Assembly: GCA_029783825.1 (NCBI GenBank)
Contig: JAREIK010010474.1
Span: 1 to 64,000 of the forward strand
Source of the DNA: Sapria himalayana
Lineage: Eukaryota > Streptophyta > Magnoliopsida > Malpighiales > Rafflesiaceae
Length of the DNA stretch: 64,000 bases
Direction: 5' to 3'
The notes under the pieces are model-generated. The model was not told where the DNA came from. It did no database searches and saw nothing but the letters and a program-made list of their open reading frames with translations. Shown one piece after another: positions 49,200-62,519 of the stretch (positions are counted from its first letter, which is position 1; each line of letters opens with the position of its first letter). The translations under genes were made by a program, and so were the position numbers.

Positions 49200-50005
49200 T
49201 TTGTTGCCATTTTGTACAGATGAAGTTATTTATCCTCCAACAATCATTTTCATCAACGTCAGGACTCTACATGCCTTTGTAAATATTGAATTTTACTTGT
49301 TTTTACCTATACAAAAAGTAAAATCTCTCTTATTGACATCAATGAGGGGTTTTCAAGTAGCTAAAAATGGCTATCTTGAGATCAATAGAGTATGTTAGTC
49401 TTCCTCCAAATTAAACACCATAAAATCCATGAAAAAAATAAATATATTAACCTTAACTAAAATCTCCAATAATACATATTATGTGCTTAGTTGATCAATT
49501 GGACATTTATAGTAAGAGAAAGGTTGGAATGATCTCATCGAGGTTAAGTCTTCACTCTATTTACAAAGACATTAAGTTGATAATTAATCTCAAATTATAT
49601 AATATCTTCTGGAATGTATGCTCTCCAATTATCTATTTTATCATAAAATATTCTGGATCATTCATCTTTTTTAGGAGTTTTCATTAAATATTTATCATAT
49701 TTCTCAATCATATTTTTAATTCTATACGTATTCAACTTTCCCTTATTATCCACGACATCCTTGATGAATTTTACATATTTCAGTATTTAAGAAAATACTT
49801 TGACAAACAAAATTTCTACTTCCAACTTTTGAAAAAAATAAAGTAGTTTATCAAAATTTTCATCCAATTTCAACTTTCTAAAATGTTGTGGAAAAGAATT
49901 ATTTAGAGGAAAATTACTTTTAATATCATTCTCCATCATTTTCGTATGTCTAGTGCTTTGGGTAATTTTCAATCGCTCCTCCATTAATCCTTTTTTGTTT
50001 GTCAT
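49200..50005 (-). pseudogene. Gypsy pre-protease and retropepsin relic, copy B
   Basis: A clean 72-residue stretch (49,787-50,005) contains NNSFPQHFRKLKLDENFDKL and FQKLEVEILFVKVFS. It matches the family's FPQRFxKxKLDxQFxKFLxxFKKLxINIPFAEAL region. Then come ILKYVKFIKDVVD.KGK, and retropepsin remnants (IDNWRAYIPEDII, FFMDFMVFNLEED, PLIDVNKRDFTFCIG). Open frames on the opposite strand (49,201-49,687) are antisense. It is degenerate but the best preserved of the four copies. Confidence 0.75.
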
Positions 50006-50369
50006 AATTGAGAATATAAGCTAGGCATTCTATTCGTTGAGTATCATGGCTTTGGTGAATGTCATAGAGTTGGGGGCTATAACTTTTGAAAATACCATGG
50101 TAGGAGCCATGACTTTTGGAAATATCATGGCACTATCAATTCTAACTCTCTCTTTTTTAGCTTTATTTATTATTACCCCTCAAGATATTTGCTACTTCTA
50201 AGTTAATTGAGAAGTAGTTCTTCTTGTTTGTCTCAATATCACTCAATAATTAATTGATATGCTTTTCATTCACTATTAATATAAAATGTTTGATTTTATT
50301 CTCTATATATTTCATCACCACATTAGTATATTCAAAATTTATCTCATGCCTCTCCATATGATCTTCTAT

Positions 50370-50900
50370 TCAACTCCTACACTTCGGCTTGCTCTCTTCC
50401 AATGATATGATATTCAAAGATTAGTAGTTATTATTTGCTAACTTGTCAAATTAATAACATGCTTTCTCTGGTGATATGTTCATAATTGACCCACCTGAAG
50501 ATACATAAATGATATTATTTATCTTGTAATTCAGCATGTTGTAGAATATTTGAACTTAAAACTACAACTCAAATTCATATTAAGGGTATTTCTTCAATAT
50601 CTCTTTAAATTAATCTCAAGCATATAAAATATCTATCTCCTCATAATGGAATTAGATTATCTCACTCCATAATATTATGAGGTAAGAAGAAAATTATGAT
50701 GAAAGCTTGTACAAGTTCATCCCAACTATGAATCAAACAATAAAATAAGGATTAGAACACAATTCATATCTTGTATCTTAAAAAAAATAGATATAACATA
50801 ATAGTATCCGGACTAACTCCATTTATTTTAATTATATCATAAAACTTATAGAATATTATGACATGTCCATTTAGATCTTCTAATATCCTCTCACTATACT
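50370..50900 (-). pseudogene. Gypsy Gag relic, copy B
   Basis: On the minus strand it shows EDLNGHVIIFYKFYDIIKIN, GVSPDTIMLYLFFLRYK, then SWDELVQAFIIIFFLPH, and a degraded WFxxQIFYNGLN-type segment. It ends near a FEYHIIGREQAEV stretch. Residue spacing fits the retrotransposon Gag capsid domain of plant gypsy elements. There are stops in every frame. Confidence 0.8.
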
Positions 50901-51399
50901 GATATTATTGAATCATTGCTATAAGAGTTGGCTTTAAATAGAATAATTTTATTAAATTCTAGTTTGAATGGATTATGTTAAATAGTAGTAAAATTGGTTA
51001 ATTTTTGTATTAAATATAAGAATTGGTAAAATTGTGGAGTAAGAGTGGAGCAAAAAGTTATGCAAAATCATATCATTCATCATGTTATGACTTTATTACA
51101 CACAGTGAAATTATAAGATAGTTTCGGCATCAATTATTGGACAAAGCTCTAAAAAATAATTATGATAATATTTGTATGTCATGATTCTATTATTTTATTG
51201 ATGTAATTATGTTATTATGCAACATATCTCTTTGGGTGCAAAATTTTTTGATAATTATAGCCACAATATATCAATGATAGTTTTATGACTGTAATGTTAA
51301 TTTTGCATAGTAATAACTGAGTATTCACCTTTTACTAAAGGCCATGACATCCAATAGTGGCATAACTTTCCAATTAAAAACCATAAATATTAAAGATTA

Positions 51400-54120
51400 T
51401 GCCATGGATTTTCTCTAACACTTTGACTTTTGGCTACAAATAGTTTAAGAGAGTATTTACTCCATCCATGGCCATTTCCAAAACTACTATCATTTATAGA
51501 ATCACAACTCTTTGCTCTAGAGAATATGCCAAAGTCACGGTCAATCACAATAACATGACTTTAGGTTATAGAATCAAAATGTATGAGCCACAATCATTCG
51601 ATTACTATGACTTTATGTTACAAAGTAGAAAAGCATGAGTAATGGTCATTCTCAATGCTACGACTTTATGTCATATAAAACAAATACATGAGTAATAGTT
51701 ATTACCAACACTATGACTAGAGGTATCAAATGGATCATGTCATGTTGGCATGACTCTAAAAATGGGTAGCTCGACATGATTCATTGGCATTATAACTTTG
51801 TGTTACAAAATGGAAAGCTAAAGTTGCTACCCTTCTGTTGTCCCAATATTTCCCACATAAAAAATGCACTTAGATGTTTGAGTATAAAGTGGAACATGGA
51901 GTCAAAAAAAAAGAGGAGCATGGGAATTAGAAAAGGTGAAAAAACTAAGGTTTTATAACAAAAATGTTTCCAATGCTAGGAGAAATCAATTAACAAAGAA
52001 ATAATGTAAAACACAAGCATAAACCCTAATAAAGGAGTATATATTTAAACTCCAACCTATGGGTAGATATGAGATATATGAATGATATTTATGGGTTTAG
52101 GATTTTAATTTTTAGATACCCTTGAATGTTTTAATTGAAAATCAAAATTTCAACAAGTTATATTTCAAATTATCTAATATAAAATTTTCCTTGAAATTAG
52201 GCTAAATTGAGATTTATATTTGGTATATTTTATTTCTTATGATGGATATATAATTGATAGATTTTATGTTTGATTTGTATTGTAATTTGATTACTGATAA
52301 ATGTAATTATTATTTAGAATTAAAATTAGGAATTTACTATTAGTATATTTATGCATATTAACATAATGGATGGTGACAAATAAGCCATAAATCACATTCA
52401 TGCATAAAATAAAAATAAAGTAATAACTCTTTCAAAAGTGATGTATGCAATAAACTTATATGTCAAAATTCAATGTTGAGACAAATTTAATCATGTGAGT
52501 ATGTCCCTAACGATGTCAATCCAATATAAATATCATAGATAAACTGTCTCTTAATTGATACGAGAGTTTTTTCTAAAATGTTTCCTAAGAGTTTTACATT
52601 AATGTGGGTGTCATGTGTCATAGTGATGAATAATGATAGGTAAACTATATGATACACATGAGTGGAGGTGACTCTTAAGGTGATTATAATTTTTTGAGTT
52701 ATTTTTTATCATATGACTCATACTAGTGAGATTTGAGAGAAAATATTAATTATCATCAATATGAAAATTAGAAAACTAAAAGAATAAATACTTTTAGTTT
52801 CATATAAGTTCATCACTTTATAATATATGAGATCAAAGAATAATAATATATTACTAAGTAACCATCAAAGACAATTGATGCGTTAACTAAAAGATATCGA
52901 ATTAAAAATGAATCTCGAGCAGAGATAACTTGTTATTTTAGTGCTAATGTACCAATGAGACACATATGAGAAACCTTTATTGAGGAAGAACCAATATACG
53001 AAAACCACCTTTTATGCCAGTAAAGCTCTATATATTTTTTTACAATAATCTAACTTTAAATATATAACCAATAATAATAACAATTAGACAATCTAGATAG
53101 CTCAGTATACATAAAGAAATGACCAATGCTAGAATCTAAAAATAATTTTAGAAACCTAGTTTTATCCTTCTGATTAGAATATCAATTGACTTACTGTTAA
53201 TTGATCAAACTACTTATACAATCCCTATGATATCTATACATGGACAAAAATTAACTTTACTTACATAGCCCATATATTTGAAATATTGAAAGATAGACAC
53301 TCACCCAATAAACTTTTGAAATTATTTTTTTCTTAAAACTAGACATCATAATAAAGTCATAACACTCTCTATGAGAAATTAAGACCACTATATAGATTAT
53401 ACTAATAGGAAATTTCAATTTTTGTTCTCTTTCTTATCTTACTTTTGCTTGGGTACATTGCTTCCTTATCTTTTCTCTTGTATTCAGTATGTGCATGCTA
53501 GTTTTTCCTCATTATCTTATTTGCACATATCCCATCTTTTTGTTATACATATAATGTTGTTTTTTGAATAAAGTAAGCATCTGTTGAATTACCTGCACAC
53601 AGAGCTCACAATAGTAAAGAAGACTCACTTAATTTTTGCCAAAATCTTACCCAACCCCAATCTTGGAATGTTAAGACTCCATTCTTGTGAAAGTTAAACA
53701 TATATAGACATACACACACACACACAAACACACACACACATACATATATATTATATGTGTGTATATATATACACTATTATGCATATATACACTATTATAC
53801 ATTTTATTTGTGTGTGTGTGTGCATATATATGCTTTTATATGCGCACACACACACACACATATATGTTTGTGTGTGTGCGTGCATGTGTATTGGCACATA
53901 TAATTGTATATATATACCAATATTGTTGTATATACATTTTATGAGAGGGAGGGAGGATCAAATAATAACCTTACACAATTTATCTTGTATTGAGTTGTAT
54001 GATATATGCAGGGGAGAGAGTATATTATTCCAACAAAAAATTAAGTTTTTTCTGATATGTTATCAAACAAAATTCCAATTATACATGCCAACTAATTGAA
54101 ATCCTAGTAGACAATGGAAC
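51400..54120 (+). repeat. Composite-repeat flank R, copy B
   Basis: It begins TTTTGGCTACAAATAGTTTAA, similar to the flank L opening TTTTGACTACAAAGA. From about 51,790 it parallels flank L in order (GAGGAGCATG, CATAAACCCTAA, TAGTATATTTATGCAT, GACTCATACTAGTGAGATTT), ending the parallel near 53,400. This paired arrangement around the gypsy core is the main evidence that flanks are old LTRs. 52,150-54,120 matches 8,950-10,840 closely. (AC)n and (TG)n tracts lie at 53,710-53,880. Confidence 0.6.
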
Positions 54121-54929
54121 CTTAGAGCAACTTCAAAGGGAGTTGCTATCAAGGATGTCATCCACATAACTATTAAAATGACACCCAAATCACAAAAACA
54201 CTGCTCCAACGAAGATCGCATCAGAGTTGTCAAAATATTATCCATGAAAGTAGGGTGACATATTTGATAACTTTAGAGAGAGATGCAGAAGAATACAAAA
54301 TCATTGTTGATGGCTCTTGTGCATCTCAATGGCTCTCTCAATAGCTATATTCTATTTCAATTTCTTTACAAATATAGAGATTCAAATTGAAAGAAACTTA
54401 CCTTGAATTCTTGCCTTTGAAATCCTAGCTTCCCTGAATCTATTGGTTTCCCTTAACCCTAGCCCGAACCCTAGCCTTTGTTGTCATTCTGTAGAAAGCC
54501 ATGGTAGAAAGGGTGGAAGAGGAAGAAAGAAACAAGGAGGAAGAGAGCCATTCTGTGAAAGGAGGAATAGGAAGAAATCCAAACATAAAAAATGGTGTTT
54601 GCCTTCTCTTGATTCAAATTTTAATTTATAAATTAAAATATATAAATTGCTAATTTTTTAACTTGATTATACATTTTATTTTTGATAGATTCATTTGTAT
54701 ATTTTATAAATTGCCCATTTTTTAAATTGATTATAATTTTTTTATGAAATAAATTGCTTATTTTTTAAATTGACAAGTTGGTTTTTTTTTTAAAAAATTA
54801 AATTGATAAATTGCTAATTCTTTAAATTAATTAAAAATGTTATAATTTATAGATTTATTTGTATACTTTATAAATTGATCATTCTTTAATTTGATTAGAA
54901 TTTTTTTTTGCAAATGGATTTGTAACATG

Positions 54930-56010
54930 GTGGTTCATTAACTGATTTTCTTATGACACCAATTTAATATGTTGATAGTGATACTATTTAGAGCAATCAC
55001 ATAGCATTGGCGCTAGTACAAAATAAATTCATTCCAAGATTGAGAAAATCATAAAGGACAAAACTTGTATGTATAAGAAGATAAATTAAAGGGAAAATTG
55101 TGTTTTGGTGCACCAACCAACAGATATTTTAAAAAGTTTAACCAATCTTTTAATATTTCAAAAAAAGGAACTAAACTATTATAATTTAAAATTCAAGGCA
55201 CTCAATATATTAATCCTAAACTACCCTTGCCCCTTACCCTCGTGAGCTCCAACGTGGAGATCTAGTGAGCTACATCATGGAGCTTTAACGAGCTCCATCG
55301 TTGAGCTCGAGGAGCTCATGGAGAGGGGTGAGGAGAGATGGGCAAGGGTGAGGGGCAGGGGGCGAGGGTGAGGGGCAGGGGGCGAGGAGCAAGGGCGAGC
55401 AAAGATGAAATTTATCAATAATTTGGTACATTTTTTTTTGAAATATTAAAAATGGGGTTACTTTTTTGTAAATATCTTTTTGTGGGTGCACCAAAACTCA
55501 ATCCCCACTAAATTAATTATGTCTGCATAGCTTAATACGAGCAAAGATGAAATTACTAGGAATGAACAATAAGGTTGGTGCATATAGAAAAGAATATTAC
55601 AATAATTAGTACTTCAAGGAGGCAATCAATAAGTGCGTTATCATTCTTATATTAAAGTCATTGGATTGATATAAATGCAAAATACAACAAATTTGTTAGT
55701 TTTCATAGTCAAATTGAAAGATTTTGACAAAGTCAACACACCCAGTAAAATAATGTAAGATTTATACTTTCAATTTAGACTCTATCAAGATTTTGATATC
55801 TGAACTATAAATTGAAAATTTTCAAATATTTTCCAAGTTGATGAAGTAAAAGAAATATTTGCTAAGTTAATTGGAAAATAATTTCAATACAAGCATTGTT
55901 GGAATATATTCAAAATGGAGCAGAAATGGACTGATAATATGACCATCAATAAGAAAGCAAAAACTCAATCAACTAATAGTCTTACTGAATCAACTCATGT
56001 TGAATCGTGA
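54930..56010 (+). pseudogene. PIF/Harbinger ORF1-type protein relic, copy B
   Basis: The parts equivalent to copy 1 are IPRLRKS.RTKLVCIRR before the MITE. After it come GNEQ.GWCI-like residues, then DEVKEIFAKLIGK, FQYKHCWNIFKMEQKW and TDNMTINKKAKTQSTNSLTE. The C-terminal RKASKKQ segment and coiled coil present in copy 1 are missing because the element is cut at 56,030. It is non-functional. Confidence 0.65.
55091..55508. mobile_element. Mutator-like foldback MITE, copy B (9-bp target duplication)
   Basis: 418 bp, with long inverted arms starting GGGAAAATTGTGTTTTGGTG on the left and GTGGGGATTGAGTTTTGGTG on the right (reverse complement). The arms are flanked by TAAATTAAA (55082-55090) and TAAATTAAT (55509-55517). 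The GC-rich core has GAGCTC-containing units at 55,246-55,315 and G-rich GGGCGAGG runs to 55,395. It is at the orthologous site to the copy at 11816, so it inserted before the host relic was duplicated. Confidence 0.85.
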
Positions 56011-56214
56011 TATTCAACTAGATATTTACATAAAAATATAAGAATATAGAACTGTCACATTAATATCTTAATTATATTAGAATAAAATATAAAATTTTTA
56101 TTAATTAATAATTAAAAATTTCAATAATATAATTATATAAAATTAATAAATTATATGTATGATTTGGATAAGTTCCAAAAAAATAAACTCGCATAGGGTA
56201 AAAGTTACATAGGA

Positions 56215-57118
56215 ATGATACACAAATAAAAGCAAACTGATATGTGGTTCTACCCAAATTTTTTTAAAAAAATCATTTCCCTTTTGAAACATAAACTTGC
56301 ACCCAATGTATTTATTACCCCAAAACAATTTTATACAAAAAAAAGCACATCACCTTTTCTCTTTTCTCTCGAGTTACATAAATCATGGTTGTTATATAAT
56401 ATCTATTCCTCCATTCTCTTCGCATCAAATTGTAACACTCATTGTTTTTTTTTTTTAAATGTTCGCTTGCAAAAACATCATCCATTAAGGATATTAGCAA
56501 ATTCAATCCTAAGTACATGAAAATCTTATGTTTATCAGTTTATTACTTAGGCACACACACACACACACACACACAGTTATATTGTTGCCAAATATACAAC
56601 AATATATAACTATATATATATATATACAAGTCGATTATATATGGTAATCATGTATAGACCTATGTAAATACTTCTGGATATATACAAGTGCATATATACA
56701 CTAATACACATGTATTACGTTTATTATTAGATGTATGTATGCCTATATATACACTTAAACACTATTGTACATATATATGTACATAGTTGTCTATAAGTGT
56801 GCATATATATAGGCATATTTAATTGTATATATATATTGTATAATGTAAATAGATCAATGAATGTATGTACATTATATATACACCAATAGAATATGGCTAT
56901 TTATATTCTTATATACTATTATATATATGAGTGTATATATATGATAGTATGAGCATATATGTATAGGAATATATTATGGTCAAATATATGTATGCACAAG
57001 TAGTATGTATGCATAATTAAATAAATTTAAATATATATATATATATACACACACATAAAAATTATACATAAATTAATGTCAGAACTTTCTGCATACTATT
57101 ATACATACATACACACAT

Positions 57119-57192
<74 letters not shown>

Positions 57193-57851
57193 ATGTATAG
57201 GTATGTTTATATCGATATAGACATATTTTATTTTGTATTTTTTAAACATGTATTAATGTTTTTATCTATATATACTTATATACTGCTTTATATATAGAGA
57301 CATGAATGTATGGATAAATAATTGTATAAATATATTTGTATATGCATATATAATATTGTATATATGTATGTACATTTATGTATACTATTATATATATATA
57401 TATATAAATACACAATAATATATACTTGTATTGACAGTAATTTGTGTGCAGCAAGCCTATATACATACAAATACCAAGACATTGTTGTGTGTGTGTGTGA
57501 GTGTGTGTGTCGATAGCAATCTGGGACTTTAAACAAGTGTGTTTATATATATAATTATTTAGTGTTGTATATATATAAATGTATATTATCATATGTATTT
57601 ATGTGGCTATACATATATACAATTGTATATAATAAAGGCTATATGTGTGTGTGTGTGTATAATATTATTATATCCTCTTAGCTAATATTTACAAAGTTAT
57701 TTAATAATCAATTAGGTCACAACAATAATGCAGCGATTGAATAGAAGTCATGATTGGAACACTTGCCAAAATATCAATGATTACAATTTCAACCACCAAA
57801 CTATAAACATCAAATCATATCACTAACATAAATAAACGACTAATATATATA

Positions 57852-57905
<54 letters not shown>

Positions 57906-57926
57906 CATTTGTATATCTAAACATAA

Positions 57927-57974
<48 letters not shown>

Positions 57975-58625
57975 TATATATGTACACTTAAATGGTGGTC
58001 AAACGATTTCGTGCTTATAATTAGATAGTTGGAGGTGTAATTAACATTCCTTATGTGATGGATTGATGCCCTATTTCATATTAGTATTCCATTTGTTTGT
58101 ACCCAAATTTAATAAATATTCATATTTTGTATAAATTGGTTGCAAATTTATGAAGGGGGCAAATTGAATTTCTGATTTTCATTGTACCAACACAAAAATA
58201 TTTATGTTTGGGTATATTTTTTAAATATTAAAATTTTAGGAATTATTTTTTAAATATTTTATAACCTTTGCACCTAAACATAAGAAACCCTTATTAATAT
58301 AAATAAATATTAAATTTAATATTTAATATACTGTGAATAATGTTTTAATACACAAACTAAAAAATAATTACAAAAACATACCTAAAATTTTGATAATTTA
58401 AAAAAATTACACCAAAAATATAACATATTTAGATTTTCGTCCACTATAAAAAAAAATCAATTTTTCCACAACATTTGTATAGGTCGGCATTAAACAAACA
58501 AGTTGATCCCTTTTCGATAATAGTATTTTTCGAATTGTATGATGAATGTAAGAAATATAAAAAATGTGTTTCATTTTTTTTTTCAAAATACACACACACA
58601 TATATATATAGGTTTATATGTATAC

Positions 58626-58684
<59 letters not shown>

Positions 58685-58800
58685 ATGTGTGTGCATACGT
58701 GTTTGTATATGTATGTTTTTGAAAACATTTATATATATAAGTTTTCAAAAATGTTTAGATATATAGTGATATATATGAGTATATACTAATTATATCCTAA
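56215..58800 (+). repeat. Microsatellite-rich block M, copy C
   Basis: It aligns with copies A and B. It contains the longest pure dinucleotide runs in the window: (AT) about 57,131-57,190, (AT) about 57,843-57,902, (AC) about 57,930-57,965 and (AT) about 58,629-58,680. Other landmarks are GTTGCCAAATATACAACAA near 56,583 and CTAAAATTTTGATAA near 58,383. Frames on both strands are simple-repeat artefacts. Confidence 0.7.
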
Positions 58801-61400
58801 CATAAGTTATTATTTTTTTAGCACCATGACATTTTGACTATAGAGAGTTGCAAAAAGTATTTACTTGAACTGTGACTATTTTAAAGTTATAATTTTTTGT
58901 TCCAGAGAATAAACCAATATGAGGTTATTTCAAGTACTGTGACTTTGGGTTATATAGTAAAAATACATGAGCCATGATACTTTTTATTGCTATGATTTTG
59001 TGTTACAGAGTAAATGTGTTTACTGGGTCGAGCGGCCCAAGCATGTGGCACAACATGATTTTGCTATGCCTGGAATGCACGACCTAGTTTAGAGACATGC
59101 CTAAACCAGTGTCATATTGGCCCACGAGGCTCAACATTCCAAGCTAGTTTGGCCAGGCTTGACCCGACTTGGCATGCCTCAGTATGACTTGGCATGACTC
59201 AATATGACTTGGCATGGCTCAATATGATTTGGCATGGCTCAATATGATTTGGCATGGCTCAATATGACTTGGCATGACTCAGTATGATTTGGCAATTCCA
59301 AACACAACCCAAGAAAAAGACATTTCAATGGGCTATGCTGGGCTATCCACTAGCACGTTATGTTGGTCTAGATATATGGGCCTAAAAAATGGGTCATGTC
59401 GATATGACAACACCTATTTGAAACCTTTATACATAGTAGAACTACATGACTCATAGGCATTTTTAATAACATGATTTTATCTTATAGATAGGAAATGCAA
59501 GAGCCATTAATATTTCTATTGTCGTACAAACCAAAACAATAAAGAAACCAAAGCCATATTTATTCTCTAGTACTATAACTTTTTGTTACATAAAGACAAA
59601 GCTAAAATCGTGACTCTTCTCTAACACAATGCCTTCCAACTTAAAAAATGCACATAATTGATTATGTATAAAAGTAGAACATAGAACCAAAAACAAAAGA
59701 GGAGTGACGACATGAACAAAGAGGTGAAAAAACTAAGCTTTTTGTAAAAAAATTGCTCAATCCTTGTGGAGATTCATGAGCAAAAAGGTGATACAATGTA
59801 CCAGCAAAAACCCTAAAGGGAGAGTATAAATTCTCACTATCACCTAGGTCTAGATTTGAGTTACACAAAAAAAAATTGTGGGTATAGAATTTAATTTACA
59901 AATACATATGAGGGTTACCATTGGGAATCTAAAATTTTACAAGATATATTTCAAATTATCTCATGTAAAATCTTCTCTAACTTCCGGCTAAATTGAGGTA
60001 TGTATTGGTGTATATTATTTTATGTGAAAGATATATTATTAATGAAATTTATGTTGAAAACTAAATTGAGGTCAACAAAATTGAGGTCGACAAAATTGAG
60101 GTCCGCTAAATTATCTCATATATAATCTTTTCTAATGTCCATCTAAATTGGGTCGTATCACTTTTATTTGAAACTAAATTTAATATTTTACTATTCGTAT
60201 ATTTGATAGATAAGTCATAAAGTACAATCATGCATAAATAAAGTAAGGAAGTGACAACCTTTCTAAAAGTTATGTGAGAGACAAACTTATGTAATAAAAT
60301 TTGACACTGAGGGAAAATTAATCATGTACGTATGATGCTCATGAAACCAAAAATATGAACACTTCTATAACCCAATCCCATTATCTATATCCAATATGAA
60401 ATAATTCTCTATTGATGAGTCCCATGTCATCATGGTATATTATGACGGGTATGCCATGAGATACATGCGAATTGAGGTGACTCATAAAGTGGTGATGATC
60501 ATGTGAGTTACTTTCTGTCATTTGACTCCTACTGGTGATATTTGAAAGTAAACATATATTAATTATCATGACTACGATACTAATGAAGTTGAAAGTATAA
60601 ATACTTTTAATTCCAAATAGTTCATGTCTTTATGATACATGAGATTGGAGAATAAGAATGTATATACTAAGCAACCAACAAGGGTAGATGATGAATTGTG
60701 TTAGAGGTAAAAAATTATGAATGACTCTCAAGCATGAATAATTTTTTTTAAGTGATAAAATACTCAAGAGATTATATGAGGGGACTATCAATGGGGAGGA
60801 TCAAATAGATGACAACCACCTTATATGCCAATAGAGAACTAGTATATTTTCATAATAATCCAACATTCATTATGCAATGAAGAATAATAATAATCAAATA
60901 ATTTAGAAAGGTTTGTATACATAATAAAATGACCAACCCTAGAATCTAAGAGTCTTACCAAAAATATAGATTTATTTTTCTCATTAAATCAATAGTTAGC
61001 ACACTATTGTTTGATCAAATTGCATATATAATATCTATTGGATTTTTATTTGGAAAAAAGTCTACATTACTACTTATACAATCAATATACTTTTGGAATT
61101 ATGTGGATGATGGACCATCACTCAATGAGCTTTTAAGATTCTCTAATCCTAAAAATTTGACATTATAATAAAGTCATAATAAGTTTCTGACATAACTACT
61201 AAAGATTATTGTATTTGGCTAATCAACTTTAGTTGACATAACAATCCTTTAAAAATATTAATATGTTCTTAGTAGTTTGTATAATAAATTTTTTACTTTG
61301 AATTGCATTACTCATCTTGTGTTGCTTTTTGTGTCCTTTGGTTTAATATTATTTTATTTTTTGTAGCCATAATCTTTAACCTCTATGATTGTACTAACAC
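58800..61400 (+). repeat. Composite-repeat flank L, copy C
   Basis: It aligns with flank L copies A and B. It differs by a local six-unit minisatellite (59171-59290), by a mutated TATA-like box near 60,365 (TATAGAAG on the minus strand), and by a short triplicated GGTCGACAAAATTGA motif at about 60,070-60,105. No coding domain is present. Confidence 0.6.
59171..59290. repeat. 20-bp minisatellite, six units
   Basis: The unit is GGCATGRCTCARTATGAYTT, repeated six times exactly in register (59171, 59191, 59211, 59231, 59251, 59271). Other copies of flank L have one or two units at the equivalent place (near 18,250 and 45,955), so expansion is specific to copy C. Confidence 0.9.
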
Positions 61401-62519
61401 CTCTCGACCAAGAGATTGAGAGAAATAGAAAGATAATTTTGAGACAGAGAGGTGAGAAAAAGTAAATGAAAGAAACTAGCAGCAATAAAGATGCCTGATG
61501 GGGTGATCAGCAAGATATCCAATAACCTAGTCATCACTACACCTTGGAAGACTATTGGTGAGTTTGAAAAATATACATAATGATCTATGTTAATGAATAC
61601 ATAATTTTTTATTTTATCATTTCGTATAAAAATATATTTTGGGTTGTCTACCAAGTACCTCTATATTTAATGTTAATGTCTAGATCATTAACGAGGTGTT
61701 ACATCTATAGGTAATTTGAGATATCGAGTCTAGCTTTATTGTATGATTCTTCACTTCCTCTTTTCTTCTCAAAATTTTTTTCAACATTGAATCATATTAC
61801 ATAATTTCTTTTTTGGAACCTCCTTCTTTTTCTTCTTTTTCTAGGGATGTTATAACTTTTTGGATCATCATAGCTTTTTGCCTTCATCCTCCCTTGATTC
61901 CATGACTATTTGGATAGCCATAGTTTTTATGGCTATGTTTTGAGATTTTCTTTCTAGATATCCAAAGTCATAGGATTGAGGTTTGTCATGGCTTCTTCGT
62001 TTAGCTTATGTATCTTCAAAGTCATGCTGTTGGTCAAAGGTGGGACTTTTGTTGTTGTATCATATCTTTTTTTCCTTCATTTTGATCCTCAAGAATATTT
62101 GTTTTCACTATATCTTTAATTATAATTTCATTAGTTACTCTTTAGGATTCTACCTCTATTTTTACTTTTTGTATATTCTCTAAATCCTATATATCTTTTT
62201 ATCCATACAATTGTGAAAAGAATGTGGGTATTTCAATTTCTTTTTGTATCTTCTAGGTGTACACTTCTTGTAAGCCTTTTAAAGTCATAACAATGAATAA
62301 TGTCATGACTTCATAGCAGTCATCCTCCTCAATTTTAGCTTCACTTTCATAACTTTATTTTCTCTCTTCTATGTCATTTTCCTCCTTTTCATCTGGCCAG
62401 AAGTATTATAAAAAATCTTTTCACCTAAAGTCCATGTTTTGTAGTCATATTGTTGAGAAAAAATTATCTATCCTCCAATAATCATTTTCATCAACATCAA
62501 GACTCTTCATGCATTTGAA

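Larger units (their letters stand above)
48300..51400 (-). mobile_element. Ty3/gypsy gag-protease core, composite copy B
   Basis: On the minus strand Gag lies at 50,900-50,370, the pre-protease and retropepsin at 50,005-49,200, and a charged tail at 49,180-48,700. The tail includes a 72-residue open frame at 48,718-48,936 starting MPIVKIKTESQLVTIEI, with no family recognised. No reverse transcriptase or integrase follows. It lacks the solo LTRs seen in copies 1 and C, so it serves as the uninterrupted reference for both insertion sites. Confidence 0.75.
54122..56030 (+). mobile_element. PIF/Harbinger-like relic, copy B
   Basis: The left end is TTA followed by GAGCAACTTCAAAGGGAG. The leader with the CCTTTGTTGTCATTCTGTAG segment matches 11,180. 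The ORF1 coding relic follows, with the Mutator-like MITE in exactly the same place as in copy 1. The element stops near 56,030 where an AT-rich repeat and composite copy C begin. No DDE transposase gene or right terminal repeat is seen. Confidence 0.65.

Noticed and set aside
57076..57592. Overlapping frames of YI/TH/CV repeats on both strands (also at 10,487-10,757, 16,209-16,889, 43,822-44,133, 53,755-54,099 and 58,475-58,789)
   Set aside because: They are direct translations of TA, CA and TG microsatellites.
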